A stretch of 64,000 nucleotides of DNA. Source: Aselliscus stoliczkanus (lineage: Eukaryota; Chordata; Mammalia; Chiroptera; Hipposideridae). A program made the position numbers and the translations under genes. The DNA lies in assembly GCA_033961575.1 (NCBI GenBank), contig CM066730.1, forward strand, positions 116,525,523 through 116,589,522, given 5' to 3'. A model generated the notes under the pieces. That model saw nothing but the letters and a program-made list of their open reading frames with translations, was not told where the DNA came from and made no database searches. Below, piece after piece: positions 33,979 through 44,914 of this stretch (positions are counted from its first letter, which is position 1; each line of letters starts with the position of its first letter).

Positions 33979-34196
33979 CCAATTTGTACTTCTTTTTTTA
34001 AGATTTTATTGGGGAATTGGGGGCGGGGAACAACGTTGGGGAACCGGGAAAGGGGAACAGACAAGTTGCTGTCCTTTTGTTTTTCAGTCTGGTTGTGGAG
34101 GACGTTGCTTCACTGGCCCATGTTAGTATCGTCATTGCGCTCTTCTTGGGTGAGGCAGATCAGTTGCCGGCCTCTGGACCCCAATTTGTACTTCTT
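33979..34196 (-). mobile_element. 5'-truncated long SINE nested in L1 3' UTR
   Basis: The body is 33995-34180 between perfect 16-bp duplications CCAATTTGTACTTCTT (33979-33994, 34181-34196). The tRNA-like head is absent and the tail (CCCCAATAAAATCTT on the - strand) is intact, which is the result of incomplete reverse transcription. Confidence 0.95.
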
Positions 34197-34240
34197 AATC
34201 CCTTTACCTTTTTACTCTACCCCGCAACCTGCAACAAATC

Positions 34241-34325
34241 TATTGGGTTGTCAGAAAAGTCATGACACATTTTTGCAACGAAAAACAAAGAAAAAATACA
34301 TAATGACTTTTCTGCGAACCCAATA
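34241..34325. mobile_element. 81-bp mariner-type MITE with TA target duplication
   Basis: The element is 34243-34323, flanked by TA on both sides. Terminal inverted repeats of 23 bp begin TTGGGTTGTCAGAAAAGTCA on the left and TTGGGTTCGCAGAAAAGTCA on the reversed right, with three mismatches over 23 bp. The L1 relative at 21803-21820 reads 'aaatctagtaccc' across the same place and serves as an empty site, showing exact insertion at TA. Confidence 0.9.
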
Positions 34326-37300
34326 GTATCCATCTGCACCATACATACTTATTATAATATTATTGACTATATTTTTTATGCTATTCCCTACATTCCCATG
34401 ACTACTGTGTAACAATTAATTTGTACTTCTTAATCCCGTTCCCTTTTTCACTCATGCTCAAGCCCCCTCCCATCTGGCAACCATCAGTATATTCTCTGTA
34501 TCTATGTGTTTGTTTCTATTTTGTTCATTCTGTTCTTTAGATTCCATATGTAAGTGAAATCACATTGCATCTGTCTTTCTCTGTCTGACACTCCACTCAG
34601 CACAATACCCCAGGTCCATCCAGGCCATTGCAGATGGCAAGAACCCATTCCCTTCCTTGGCTGAGCAATATTCCATTGTATATGTGTACCACCTACTCTT
34701 TATCCATTCTTCTATTGACAGACACCCAGGTTGCCTCCACATCTTGGCCATTGTAAACAATGCTGCAAAGACATATGGATATCACATGTCCCCTTCGAAG
34801 TAGCATTTTGATTTCTTCAGATAAATACCCAGAAGAGGGAGTACTGGGTTCTTCTTTGTCTCTTGTTATAGCCTTTGTTTTAAAGTCTATTTCATCTGGT
34901 ATAAGTATTTATACCCCAGCTTTTGTTGTTGTTGTTGTTGTTTTTTTCATTTCCATTGTCATGAAATAACTTTTTCCATCACTTTACACTTCATCTCTGT
35001 GTGTCTTTCAATCTGAAGTGAGTCTCTTGTAGGCAGCATATGTAAGGGTTTTGTTTTCTTATCCATTCAGCTCTGCTATGTCTTTTGAGTGGAGCATTTA
35101 ACCCATTTAAATTAAAAATAATTGTTGATAGATTTGTAGCTATTGACATTTTATTATTCATAATTTTGGCCATTTTTTTTGTTTCACCTTAAAGAAGTGC
35201 CTCTAACTGTACTAGTGGTTTGGTGGTGATGAACTCCTTTAGCTTTTTCTTATCAGAGACACCCTTTATCTGTCCTTCAATTCTAAATGATAGCCTTGCT
35301 GGGTAGACTACCCTTGGTTGTAGGTCCTTGCTTTTCATCATATTGTATATTTTGTGCCAATCCCTTCTGGCCTGCAAAGTTTCTGTTGAGAAATCAGCTG
35401 ACAGTCTTATGGGAGCTCCCTTATAAGTTACTAGTTGCCTTACTCTTGCTGCTTTTAAGATTCCCTCTTTGTCCTTAACCTTTGCCATTCTAATTATAAT
35501 GTGTCTTGATGTGGGCCTGTTTGGGTTCATCTTGTTTGGGACTCTCTGTGCTTCCTGGACTTGTATGTTTGTTTCATTCTCCAGGTTAGGAAAGTTTTCA
35601 GTCATTATTTTTTCAAATAGGTTCTCAATCCCTTGTTTTTTCTCTTCTCCTTCTGGTACCCCTATGATATAAATGTTGTTATGCCTGATGTGTCCCAGAG
35701 GTCTCTTAAACTATCCTTATTTTGGGGGATTCTTTTTCTTTTTGTTGTTTTAATGGGGTGTTTTCTGCTGCCTTGTCTTCCAAATTGCTGATTTGAGCAT
35801 TTGCTTCACCAAGTCTGCTGGTGATTCCTTCTAGTGCATTCTTCATTTCAGTTATTGTATTCTTCACTGCTGACTGGTTCTTTTTTATGGTTTCTATGTC
35901 CTTTTTTATGCTTGCTATCTCTTTGTTGAAGTTCTCACTAAGGTCCTTGAATATCCTTATTATTATTGTTTTGAGCTCTGTATCTGATAGGTTGCTTGCC
36001 TCCATTTTGTTTAGTTCTTTTTCTGGAGTTTTCTCCTGTTCTTTCATTTGGAAAGAACTGGAAACATTTCTTTGTTTCCTCATTTTGGCTGCCTCTCTGT
36101 TTGTTTCTATGTATTAGGTAGATCTGCTATGTCTCCCAGTCTTGGTCGAGTGGCCTTATATAGTAAGTGCCCTGTGGGGCCCAGTGGTACAGTCTCCCTG
36201 GTTACCTACATTGGGTGCTGTAAGAGTGTCCTTTGTGTGAGTTGTGTATGCCCTTCGGTTATAGTTGAGCCTTGGTTGCTGTTGTCATATCAGTTGGTGG
36301 GATTGACCCTTAAGCTCATTGTCTGTAGCTTTTTGCTATGTCCACAGCTTACAGAATGCTGTCAGGGGTTGGGGGCAGGGGCTGACCCCACTGAGTGGGA
36401 TTTGCCTCAGTGGGCTTGGTGTCTGTTGAGGCCAGCTTTTGGGTGTGCTGCTTGAGGAGCTAATTGTGTGGTGTTCTGCTGTGGTCTGAAGCCAGCCTCC
36501 AACCTCCAAGTATGTTAGTTCTGGGGCCTCTTGCAAGGGGATCTGGTGCAGGACCTGGTCACCCACTAACTGTGATCAGTCAGGGACTACTTGGTAAAAG
36601 CTACAAAGTGATCTGTGGCTGTTTGCTGCTTCTGCTAACCCTGGAGGTGCATGGGACAGGCCATGCCCTGAACCAAGGACATCTGCCGCCAGTACCAGGT
36701 TTAGGGGAGCACCACAAAATGTTAAGACACCCTGAGGCATGCAGCCACCTGCTGACTCCTTTAAGGTTCAGCCACTGATAAAGCCTCATGCAGTATACAA
36801 AATTGGTGAGACAGGGGCTCAGGGAGTCACTACAGTGGGAAGAGTTGTAGTCACCAGGTTAATGTAAATTCTGGTTTGGTGCCAGTGCTGAGCCTGAAGC
36901 TACTCAGCAAAAGTTTCAGAGTATACTGAGATTAATTGCAGCCTACCTAGGGTTTGCCATTCTCTGATAGTTTTCCAAGAAAGAGAGCAATGTGGGCAGG
37001 GCTGGCTGCCCTTGGAGAAAGTGCCTCCAGTGTTTGGGGTGTTGGGTGGGGTGAGGTCCCAGTGAGCCAGCAGGGCCACGCTTCCAGACTAATCAGATTT
37101 GGATTTGGCTGTGTGGGGGCAGGCTCGACATAGGAAAGACGGCACCCACCTGCTGGCTGCAAAGGAGGAGGACTTCCTCACAGAGAAATGGTGACTGTCC
37201 TCTAGCTGTCAACCTGGAACAACACAAGTCTGCTCCCCATATGTCTCTGACACCCCCAAGTTACTGTCCCTCAGCTGTAGCACAGGTGAGTGCATGAGAG

Positions 37301-38194
37301 TGAGAGAATCTGTGCCAGGCCCTTTCAAAGGATACGTGGGTTTCTAACAACCTTCTATCCCACCCAGATTGTTAGAATCCCCACTGTTTTTCACAGCCAG
37401 ATGTTGTGGGGGCTCATCTTCTTGGCACAAGTACTCTGGGTTGGGGAAGCTGATGTGGGGCTGGGGTCCCTTATTCCTCCAGGGGAAACCTCTGCAGCCA
37501 AGATATCCCTCCCAGTTCTCAACCACCACATGGAGGTTTGGGGTTAGCCAGTTCTGTGTCTCCACCCCTTCTACCAATCTGAACGTATCTTCTTTATATC
37601 CTTAGTTATAAAACTTCTGTTCAGGCTGGCTTCAGATGTTCTCCAGGTTGATTGTTCTATAATTTAGTTGTAACTTTAATGTGTTCATGGAAGGAAGCAG
37701 GCACAGTGTTTTCTACTCCACCATCTTGGAGTAGGTTTTCTACTCCACCGTCTCTATCCACCTGCTTGTGCTTTTAATTGAGACCTAAGATCTCACATGA
37801 ATAATTATGTTGGAGGATGCTACATATTTAGCTATACAGAAACTACAGATGGGATTAGTGATGAAAATACTGGCAACATAAGAACAAGAAAGGAAATGAG
37901 CAAGAGTGAAGTAGAAGTATGGACTGAGATGATCTCAAGTGACAGAGAAGAACTGAGTTCACAGGATATTTAAAGACATCATAACCGTGGACAAGGGAAG
38001 ACCAATAGAGTGGCAGAATTCTTATTAAACAGAGAGGCTCGAAGAGAGGAGGATGAGGAGATTTAGAGTTTTAGGTTCCTTTTTGGTCAAATTTAAGATG
38101 AGTGGGTCTTGTAGCAAATTCTCTATCTCAAATTTCACATTTCAAGTATATTATATCATATCAAAATTCATGTCTCTGTCTCTGTATCTGTCCA

Positions 38195-38410
38195 TATATT
38201 AGCTCCCATCTAATGAATGTTTACTATTTGTCAGGTTACTTAACTGAAAGTCTTACAGTAATGTGAAAAGGTAGTTATTAGTATCCCCATTTTAAAGACA
38301 ATAGATCTGAAGCTCAGCAAAGAGATGAACATTACTCCAGATCTCAAAGCTCTTAAGTGGTGGAGTTGGGTTTTGAACTCACATGTCTTGATTCATATTC
38401 CACTCTTTCT
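38195..38410 (+). repeat. MIR relic
   Basis: MIR words 'ggtagttattagtatccccatttta', 'gaagctcagcaaagag', 'ctcaaagctcttaagtggtggagttgggttttgaact'. Confidence 0.8.
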
Positions 38411-38768
38411 GCATTACCTGTTTTAATGCATTATTCACCAGGTGTTAAAAATTCTATATAATAAAAACATTCAGATTTTGAATCACTGTATCTATAAATG
38501 GTATTTAGATACCATTGTATGTAAATGACTTTGAAATCATAGAACATTTTAGAAACTTAAATTAGATAGACTCTTGCCAGGTGTCCAAATGGCAGGTCTC
38601 ACTCATGGTAGGCTAGGAAATCAGAGAAATGCCCTTTGGATTGTTATGAGACCAAGAGAAAAATGTGAAAAAGCATAATTTTCCTGTTGAAATTGTGGAA
38701 TAAGCCAAACACACATATTTCCCCTGGGGTTAGAGGAAAGCAACTTTCAGTTGTGGGATTTGACTTAC

Positions 38769-38891
38769 CACTTTTTTCTTCTCAGTTTCCAGCTCCATTT
38801 CTTTCTTCTCTTGTTCACGGATTTTTTTGCGCTGTTCTACATATTCCAAGTGCCTGACTTCTCTCTCAAAGTAGTGGCTCACACTTGATGC
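38769..38891 (-). CDS. DNAI3: DNAI3 penultimate coding exon (coiled coil)
   Basis: It reads ASSVSHYFEREVRHLEYVEQ then RKKIREQEKKEMELETEKKK and V: 41 codons, phase 0 at both ends. The acceptor is tttctaacag and the donor is GTG|gtaagt (RC of 38762-38768). The strongly charged heptad-like sequence is the C-terminal coiled coil after the last WD repeat, expected to mediate contacts within the inner-arm dynein complex (inference). It joins SRPSANE of the previous exon and KTYQKSK of the next, matching the known family order. Confidence 0.95.
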
Positions 38892-40121
38892 CTGTTAGAA
38901 ACACAGGCCCATGAGAGAGGAGCCTGTATGGAAGCCCCTCTCATAGGGCTCTGGAAGAATTCCTCCTGCCTATAATTCATCAGATACATTACTACTTTGG
39001 GATACTGCCTAAAGGCCCACTACCAGAGAAACTAGCTCAATATGGGGGCTACTGTGATCAGTTTTAGGGCCCTGCAAATTGGAGGATTCTGGGAAGGGAG
39101 TGGGGTTGGAAGGAGAAAGCTGCAAATTTTGTAGAAGAAATATTCAGAGATTTTTTCCCCCTTTCCTTCCTTCTCACTTCTAACACTGAGGGAAATTTCA
39201 TACCATCAACAAAACTTGAAAGACCCAGATGATATCAATGTAGACCCTAAAGGGACTGGGAGCAGAGTTGAGTTTCTGATCCCCTGAAGGGCTTAGCATG
39301 TAGGCAGGATAGTAGGCAGACCTTGGGCAAGGTGACCAGGGAAAGCCTTTGTCTGACAGTAACTGGGCTCATGTTGTTGGGACTTGCAACAGATTGTAAT
39401 CTATATATTTAATGTTGGGTGTATACATATTTATGTATTTCCATTTATTGATCTTTTTATAACCTTATTACCATTGCTTGAAACCCTTGGGTATTAGGTA
39501 TGGTGGGGCAGAGTATTGCCACTTTCAGACGTCTGGTTTCCATACATCAAGTTGAGGGGAGGATGGGTGATGACTGGTAATGGAAAGATGCATAAGAGCA
39601 TCAACTGTGCCCTCCGGGAAGGGCATCACTTAAATAACGGTCCCACTTTGGTTAGAACCTGAAAATAACATCTTATGATTATGAATCCCAAATCAAGTTT
39701 TCTCTGAATCTGGGTTTTACGTACTTGGCCTCCTTCTTATTGCACTTTTTTTTTTCTTGCTTCAAACTATTTAGTTCATAAAACAGAAACACACCTCCTT
39801 AGGTTTGACTGCACCGATTCTTTCGTTCTCTTATACAGCAAAAACACTGTCACTTCTGAACACACTTTTTTTTTCTTCTTTTCTTTTTATTATTATTAGT
39901 TACAGATGTACAAAACAATGCAATAGTTATCCTTTTCACCCTTTACAAAGTGACTCCTCCTCCCCCTCCACTGCCCCCCCAATATCATACATATCTATTA
40001 AAATTCCATTGACTCCATCCCCACTGTACTCCACATCCTATGACTATATATTGAACACACTTTTAAAACATGCCTCAGCAATATTCAGTCCCATAACTCC
40101 TCAAAGCCAAAAGTTACTGAC
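38892..40121 (-). other. DNAI3: DNAI3 intron
   Basis: 1.2 kb of mostly unassigned sequence with an L1 3'-end insertion at 39870-40051 close to the donor side. No other repeat is recognised with confidence. Confidence 0.75.
39857..40064 (-). mobile_element. 5'-truncated L1 3' end with 13-bp duplications
   Basis: The insertion is 39870-40051 between perfect TGAACACACTTTT copies (39857-39869, 40052-40064). It contains L1 3'-UTR words such as 'gttacagatgtacaaaacaatgcaatagttatcc' and a T-rich tail on the + strand. It lies 57 nt into the intron after the donor of the 40122 exon. Confidence 0.92.
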
Positions 40122-40213
40122 CTCATTGGCGGAAGGGCGACTTAACGTCCAAGGGATTTCTAATATATGCAGTGTTCCATAATAATCAGCCACGGCTATA
40201 AATTGCTGCTTAG
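40122..40213 (-). CDS. DNAI3: DNAI3 coding exon (last WD blade)
   Basis: It reads (A)KQQFIAVADYYGTLHILEIP then WTLSRPSANE. The VADYYGTLHILEIP stretch is a WD-repeat blade with L-x-I in place of the canonical WD. The first two bases complete an Ala codon with the last G of the upstream exon, and it ends in phase 0. The acceptor is aaatctttcag and the donor is GAG|gtcagt. It is 92 bp with an intact frame. Confidence 0.95.
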
Positions 40214-41443
40214 CTGAAAGATTTGAAGGAAAAAAAATGGGCAGGGGGGAGCAACTCAGCAATCAGAAAGCCATGTTAGAGGTTAAACACGAAATGTGGT
40301 TTTGTTTTGTGGTCTCCCAAAGGGCCTGCTATGCTTACAATGATCTTGGCATCTTCATCAGACGTTCATGACTGGGGACCACATTAACATGTAAAAGTCA
40401 TTATTTTTCCAGTTGATGAAATGAGAACTGAGACCGTAAGCATTTGGCAGCCACCTTGCCTACCTCAAATCATGTTTTCTTGGTATAAGGAGTGTGGCTC
40501 CTAGTTGAGGTTTACTCTCCGGAGTGGGGGACCCTAGGCAGACTTGAGAAGAAAGCAGGGACAACACATGGAAAGATTTTCAAAGAAAAATCATGAAGCC
40601 AATTTCTACCAAAGACACAGTAAGGGCTAAAGGATGCCATTATACAGGTGAATTTCAAAGACACAGCCAGAACCAGTTTTCTTATTTAAAAAAATCAAAT
40701 TGTTTCCTTTGAGCATTTAAAATGGATATAAAACACAAATGTGTTTGAGTTTTAATTTTCTATCTCATCATGTGTTTTTGCTTCTTCTCATTTTCAGAAG
40801 CTCTGGCTCAAATTGCTAAATCCTAGACTCGTAATCCTTGTAGGTATACAAAAGCAATGTTTTTGTAGCAAAGATAGGAAAACACTCTTTGGTGACACAG
40901 CTAAGCAATAGCCAGACTGTGACACTCCAGAGATCCTTGAATCTGAATTTCTAAGTATAATGACTCTGAGAGAGAAATGCTTAGGGAGACAATTTTATGC
41001 CTGCACATCTTTGGAAACAAAGGGAAACTTAAAATAGGAAACTATATTGGATTTACGTAGAAAGCAGTACTTGGTTGAAACAGCAAATCTGGGACAAAGG
41101 AAATAAATTATCAGGAGAAGATGAGAAGGATGCTTTTCATTGCGTGGTTCAAAATCAGCCTCTGCTTGGCATCCTAAACGTCTCAGAAATAATCGTTGAT
41201 GAAGAAAACAGTGTGAGAAGCTCGGGTTGTATCCAAGATATGATTGCAAGAGAGAAGGGGATGAATGGGAAAGAAATAGAGAAGGAGAAGAGAAAGGAAG
41301 GAAGAAAGAGAAAGGAATAGGGGGAAAAAAAAAAGAAAAACCTGAGGAACAACATTGGAAGCTTTCCAGAAGAATGTCAGAATTTTCCTGAATTACACAA
41401 AAAAGGCAAAATGACTTAGCACATTTGATCAGAATTAACATAC
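40214..41443 (-). other. DNAI3: DNAI3 intron
   Basis: No transposon or extra exon is recognised. A purine-rich stretch at 41260-41345 (GGAGAAG/GAAAG repeats) lies next to the downstream exon and accounts for a spurious minus frame. Confidence 0.7.
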
Positions 41444-41648
41444 CAGAAAAGGTCCAGGGTTTGATGGAGGTGATCATGGTTATACAGATGTTCTGTGACT
41501 GGGCTGGTTCGTGGGTTTTTTCCAAAAGGTCCCAGATATCGATGTATCCATCTTCTCGGCCAATATAAAAGACGCTAGGCCTTGTCAGAGACCAGTGCCC
41601 CGATGTATACTTTTTTGGTGCACAACATGACTGCAGGAGGGGTCCAGT
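41444..41648 (-). CDS. DNAI3: DNAI3 coding exon (WD blade DGYIDIWDL)
   Basis: It reads TGPLLQSCCAPKKYTSGHWS, LTRPSVFYIGREDGYIDIWD, LLEKTHEPAQSQNICITMIT then SIKPWTFS plus G. The FYIGREDGYIDIWDLLE piece is a canonical WD repeat. It starts in phase 0 after ...GVM and ends in phase 1 (TCT G|gtatgt). The acceptor AG is at plus positions 41649-41650. At 205 bp it is the most conserved-looking exon here and gave the clearest identification of the gene. Confidence 0.97.
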
Positions 41649-41787
41649 CTTCAAATAATTGTTTTAAATAACAAATTAAAAGCTGCTGTTAATATTGAAG
41701 GGACAGTCACAATGATTTTCAGTACAACTCGGATGGCTAAGATCATGTAATAGCAAAATTATGCCCGCTCAGAAGTCCTATTTCTTT

Positions 41788-42753
41788 TTCTTATAGGACT
41801 ATTTTTTAAATTTATTTTTATTTTTATTTTTATTTATTTATTTTTAATTAGTTTCAGGTGTACAACACAGTGCAATAGTTATACATTTTACCCCTCAAAG
41901 TGACAACCCCCCACCCCCAATTCGCCACCCCACTACCCCCGCCATATCATATATATCTATTACTCTTCCTCTGACTCTCTTCCACAGTATAATCCGCATC
42001 CCTTGACTATCTATATATATTCAATTATATTAGGTATACAACCTCCGCTTTAGTTATACAGTGCAGTGATCAAACCTCTACTCCATCCATGAAATGGTCT
42101 CCCTAACAAGACCTATGATCATCTGACATTCCGCAGAATATTTACAACATTATGAATTATATTCCCCAAACTGTTTTTCATATCCCAGTGGCAATATTGT
42201 AGTTGCCTATTTTTGCTGTCTAATCCCTTCCCCTTCTCCCTCATCCCCATCCCCTTCCCAATTAGCAACCCTGATTTTTCCTCTATATCTATGTGACTGT
42301 TTCTGTTTACTTTGCTCATTCATAGTTTTTCAGATTCCACATATGAGTGAGATCATATGGTATTTGTCTTTCTCTGACTGACTTATTTCACTTAACATAA
42401 TAGTCTCTAGGTCCATCCATATCATTGCAAATGGTACGATTTCATTCTTCTTTATAGCGGAGTAATACTCCATTGTATAAATATACCACAGTTTCTTAAT
42501 CCAGTCATCTACTGATGGGCATTTTGGTTGTTTCCAAGTCTTAGCTATTGTAAATTGTGCTGCTATGAACATAGGGGTGCATAACTTTTTTTGAATAAGT
42601 GTCTTGGTTTTCTCAGGATAAATACCTAGGAGTGGAATTGCTGGGTCAAACGGGAGCTCTTTTTCCAGTTCTTTGAGATATCTCCATACTGACTTCCATA
42701 GTGGCTGCACCAATCTGCAATCCCACCAACAGTGCAGCAGGGTTCTTATAGGA
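41788..42753 (-). mobile_element. 5'-truncated L1 with 11-bp duplications
   Basis: The insertion is 41799-42742 with TTCTTATAGGA at both sides (41788-41798, 42743-42753). The - strand keeps an open ORF2 C-terminus ([35 protein letters not shown], ending SLICGI) and a 3' UTR ending in an A-rich tail. It is colinear with DNAI3. It differs in sequence from the deleted L1 at 33501, so it belongs to another L1 lineage. Confidence 0.93.
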
Positions 42754-42780
42754 TTTTTATATGATGCCAGCTCTTTTCTT

Positions 42781-42913
42781 TTCTGTATGATTTTTTTTTT
42801 TATTTCTTTTTAGGGCAGTATCACTGGCCCACATATGTGGGATCCGAACCAGGGCCGCTGGCGTCCCAAACCAGCTCTTAACCAATGCGCCACTCAGCTG
42901 GCCCTTCTGTATG
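42781..42913 (-). mobile_element. Short tRNA-head SINE
   Basis: The body is 42790-42904 with TTCTGTATG duplications (42781-42789, 42905-42913). Confidence 0.92.
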
Positions 42914-44574
42914 TTTTTATAACACCTTTTTTTCCTTATTTACTTACTCTTTTGGAAAAGAGCAAACTTTTCAACTGAGCTGTTGATGGTTCTAATAATC
43001 CAACTGCTACTAATAACCCATTGCTATTTCTATGGAGATGGGTGTACATTAGATGAGTAAAGATTACAAGGACATTTTTCTTATATGTTTATTTTGCTTT
43101 TACATGTGTGCTTCCCATGGAAACAGCTCTGGTAGCCAGGAAAAGCAAATAAAAAGTCAATTCCAGCTGTGAGCTGCATCCAATGGCTTCTAAATATTAT
43201 TTGGAAGTGATTTTAGACCAGCAAAGCATCAGAAGATCATCTTGTCTTTTCTCAACCATAGGGTAATTTGCCTACTTTGGGAGGTTACAATAGAGATAGA
43301 AGATCAGAATGTGCTTTCTTTCCCTGTCATGCTCCACCTGGCAACCAGGTGTACTCATTATCTATTTATATCTGCAGGGACTAAACTAAGCTGTGGAACT
43401 GTACCTTCCATCCAATACATCCCCTTTCCATGGGGAGGGAATGTCTCAGATTCTTGGACCCCTTAGAGGTGACACTCCAAACCTGCTCTTGCCCACTTTG
43501 CCTGGATCCTTCAGTCTCTGTGGATAACCAGGTTCCTGACCTCTGCACCCTCTTTGAACAATCTTGCCTAAATTTTCTTTTTGTTGTTCTTGAATTACAA
43601 AAAAAAAAAATACTTGCTAATTGTACAAAAAAAAAAAAAGAACATACAGAGGAGTATTTGTATAAAGTAGAAGTCTATTTATGGATAGGCACTTAAATGG
43701 TTTCCAATTTTTCAACAAAAAACTTGTACATATGTATATTCACACAAACTTTTTTGGAGATTTGTGTTCGAGTTCCGGAAGTGAAAGTGTTAAGTCAATG
43801 AAAAAATATATAATATTTATATAAGTTTTATATGTATATATAAATGTATATCACATATATTATTTATTCAAAGAATGTATGTAGTATGGCTGTGAAATAT
43901 ATATGCCTATATATTTCAGATTTTGAAAATCTTGAATTGCTCACAAAAGGGACATATCATACTGATTTCCCCATACCCTTGCTTCACTGGATTTTCTCAG
44001 TTTGTCTAGTTTTTGGCAGTTTGGCTTCTATCGCCTAGATCCAGGCCCTCTTCTAATCCTGACCACCAGATTTTCTTGGCACTGCCTCACTTTGAACCAT
44101 GTATGTGTCTGGTCTGCCTGGTGATGGACCCTTTAGCTTCCTTACTTCCACTTTTTGAACCTCCTGGCATATTCCTGGCGGAGAAGCAAAGAGGATAGTC
44201 CCACTGTTTCTCCTCATACTTCATGCAGTAATCAGCATCCCGTCTTCAGCATCCCCATCTTGTATTTTACGGGGAGGAAAAATGCAAATCCAGCCAACTG
44301 ACCACAATACATGTTTCAAAGAAAAGACTGTTAGCTTTCAGAGAACAAGGGAACTGTAAATGTGTTTCCTTCCCTCAGGAAAGGAAAGCAAATGGCTGGG
44401 TTTTCAAAGGGCTTACAGAGGTTCTGCTGACAAGCTGGAGCCCACGCCATCTGTTTCAATTTCTCTAAAAAGTTTCCCACAGGCACTGTTATGTTGGAAC
44501 ACTTTGTTGTTCCTATTGTGTTTCTCAATAACAAAGGACCACACACCCATTCCTCCATTTTGCAAGCAACTTAC

Positions 44575-44705
44575 CATGACACCTTCTTTCCAGATGGCCA
44601 TGTTCCACCCCCCAATGGTGAGGATAATATCCTTGTAAAAAGGTGACCTCTGAACAGTGTGGACGGCGCCATCATGGACGGTGCAGAGGTTCACTGGTTT
44701 CTTTG
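44575..44705 (-). CDS. DNAI3: DNAI3 coding exon (WD region)
   Basis: It reads (T)KKPVNLCTVHDGAVHTVQRS then PFYKDIILTIGGWNMAIWKE and GVM. IGGWNMAIWKEG is a WD-type blade. The first two bases (CA) complete a Thr codon with the A that ends the 50584 exon; it ends in phase 0 at ATG|gtaagt. The acceptor is ccactccaacag. It is 131 bp with no stops. Confidence 0.96.
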
Positions 44706-44914
44706 CTGTTGGAGTGGAAAACACCATTTCATCTTTAATAACACGGTATACATTTCTACAATGAAGAATGGAGTGCCCTCTGATAGACAGACAGGTCCTG
44801 ATTAATGAGGCCCAAGAGTAAAGAACCAGAATCTGTCAAGGAATAGCTCCTCCTCTTTTTATGGAAAGTCCAGGGAATTTCCCATTTGTAAGTTCAGAGG
44901 AACACTTCATGTTC

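Larger units (their letters stand above)
33482..37775 (-). mobile_element. L1-derived retrotransposon with ORF2 core deleted, flanked by 19-bp duplications
   Basis: The insertion is 33501-37756 between TCCACCTGCATGTGCTTTT (33482-33500) and TCCACCTGCTTGTGCTTTT (37757-37775, one mismatch). On the - strand from the right: a 5' end with a YY1-like CCAAGATGGT (37720-37729), a GC-rich 5' UTR, ORF1 in two main pieces (RKQRNVSSSFQMKEQEKTPE coiled coil at 36083-35706; C-terminal domain LQPRVVYPARLSFRIEGQIK within 35605-35189), then the ORF2 start (IIFNLNGLNAPLKRHSRAEW, 35173 downward). It jumps near 34848 to the ORF2 C-terminal end (WRQPGCLSIEEWIKSRWYTY, 34760-34560), then a 3' UTR with tandem units. 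Stops and frameshifts interrupt ORF1. A SINE and a MITE are nested in its 3' part. Confidence 0.92.
30579..38768 (-). other. DNAI3: DNAI3 last intron (8.2 kb)
   Basis: It contains MIR relics (31410-31560 and 32670-32830), a G-rich tract (32587-32622), an A-run at 32211-32229, a possible conserved element (33050-33475), the 4.3-kb internally deleted L1 (33501-37756) and another MIR (38195-38410). 30640-30905 is a locally GC-rich segment without a recognised function. The 8-kb length is mostly explained by the L1 insertion. Confidence 0.8.
41649..44574 (-). other. DNAI3: DNAI3 intron
   Basis: It holds a young-looking L1 3' end (41799-42742) and a short SINE (42790-42904). The rest (42915-44570) is AT-rich and unassigned. 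The frames at 43242-43696 have no recognised content. Confidence 0.75.

Noticed and set aside
40995..41440. Lower part of the 219-residue minus frame that begins in the DNAI3 exon
   Set aside because: This is intron read-through past the donor at 41443. The Phe/Ser-rich stretch is the complement of a purine-rich tract.
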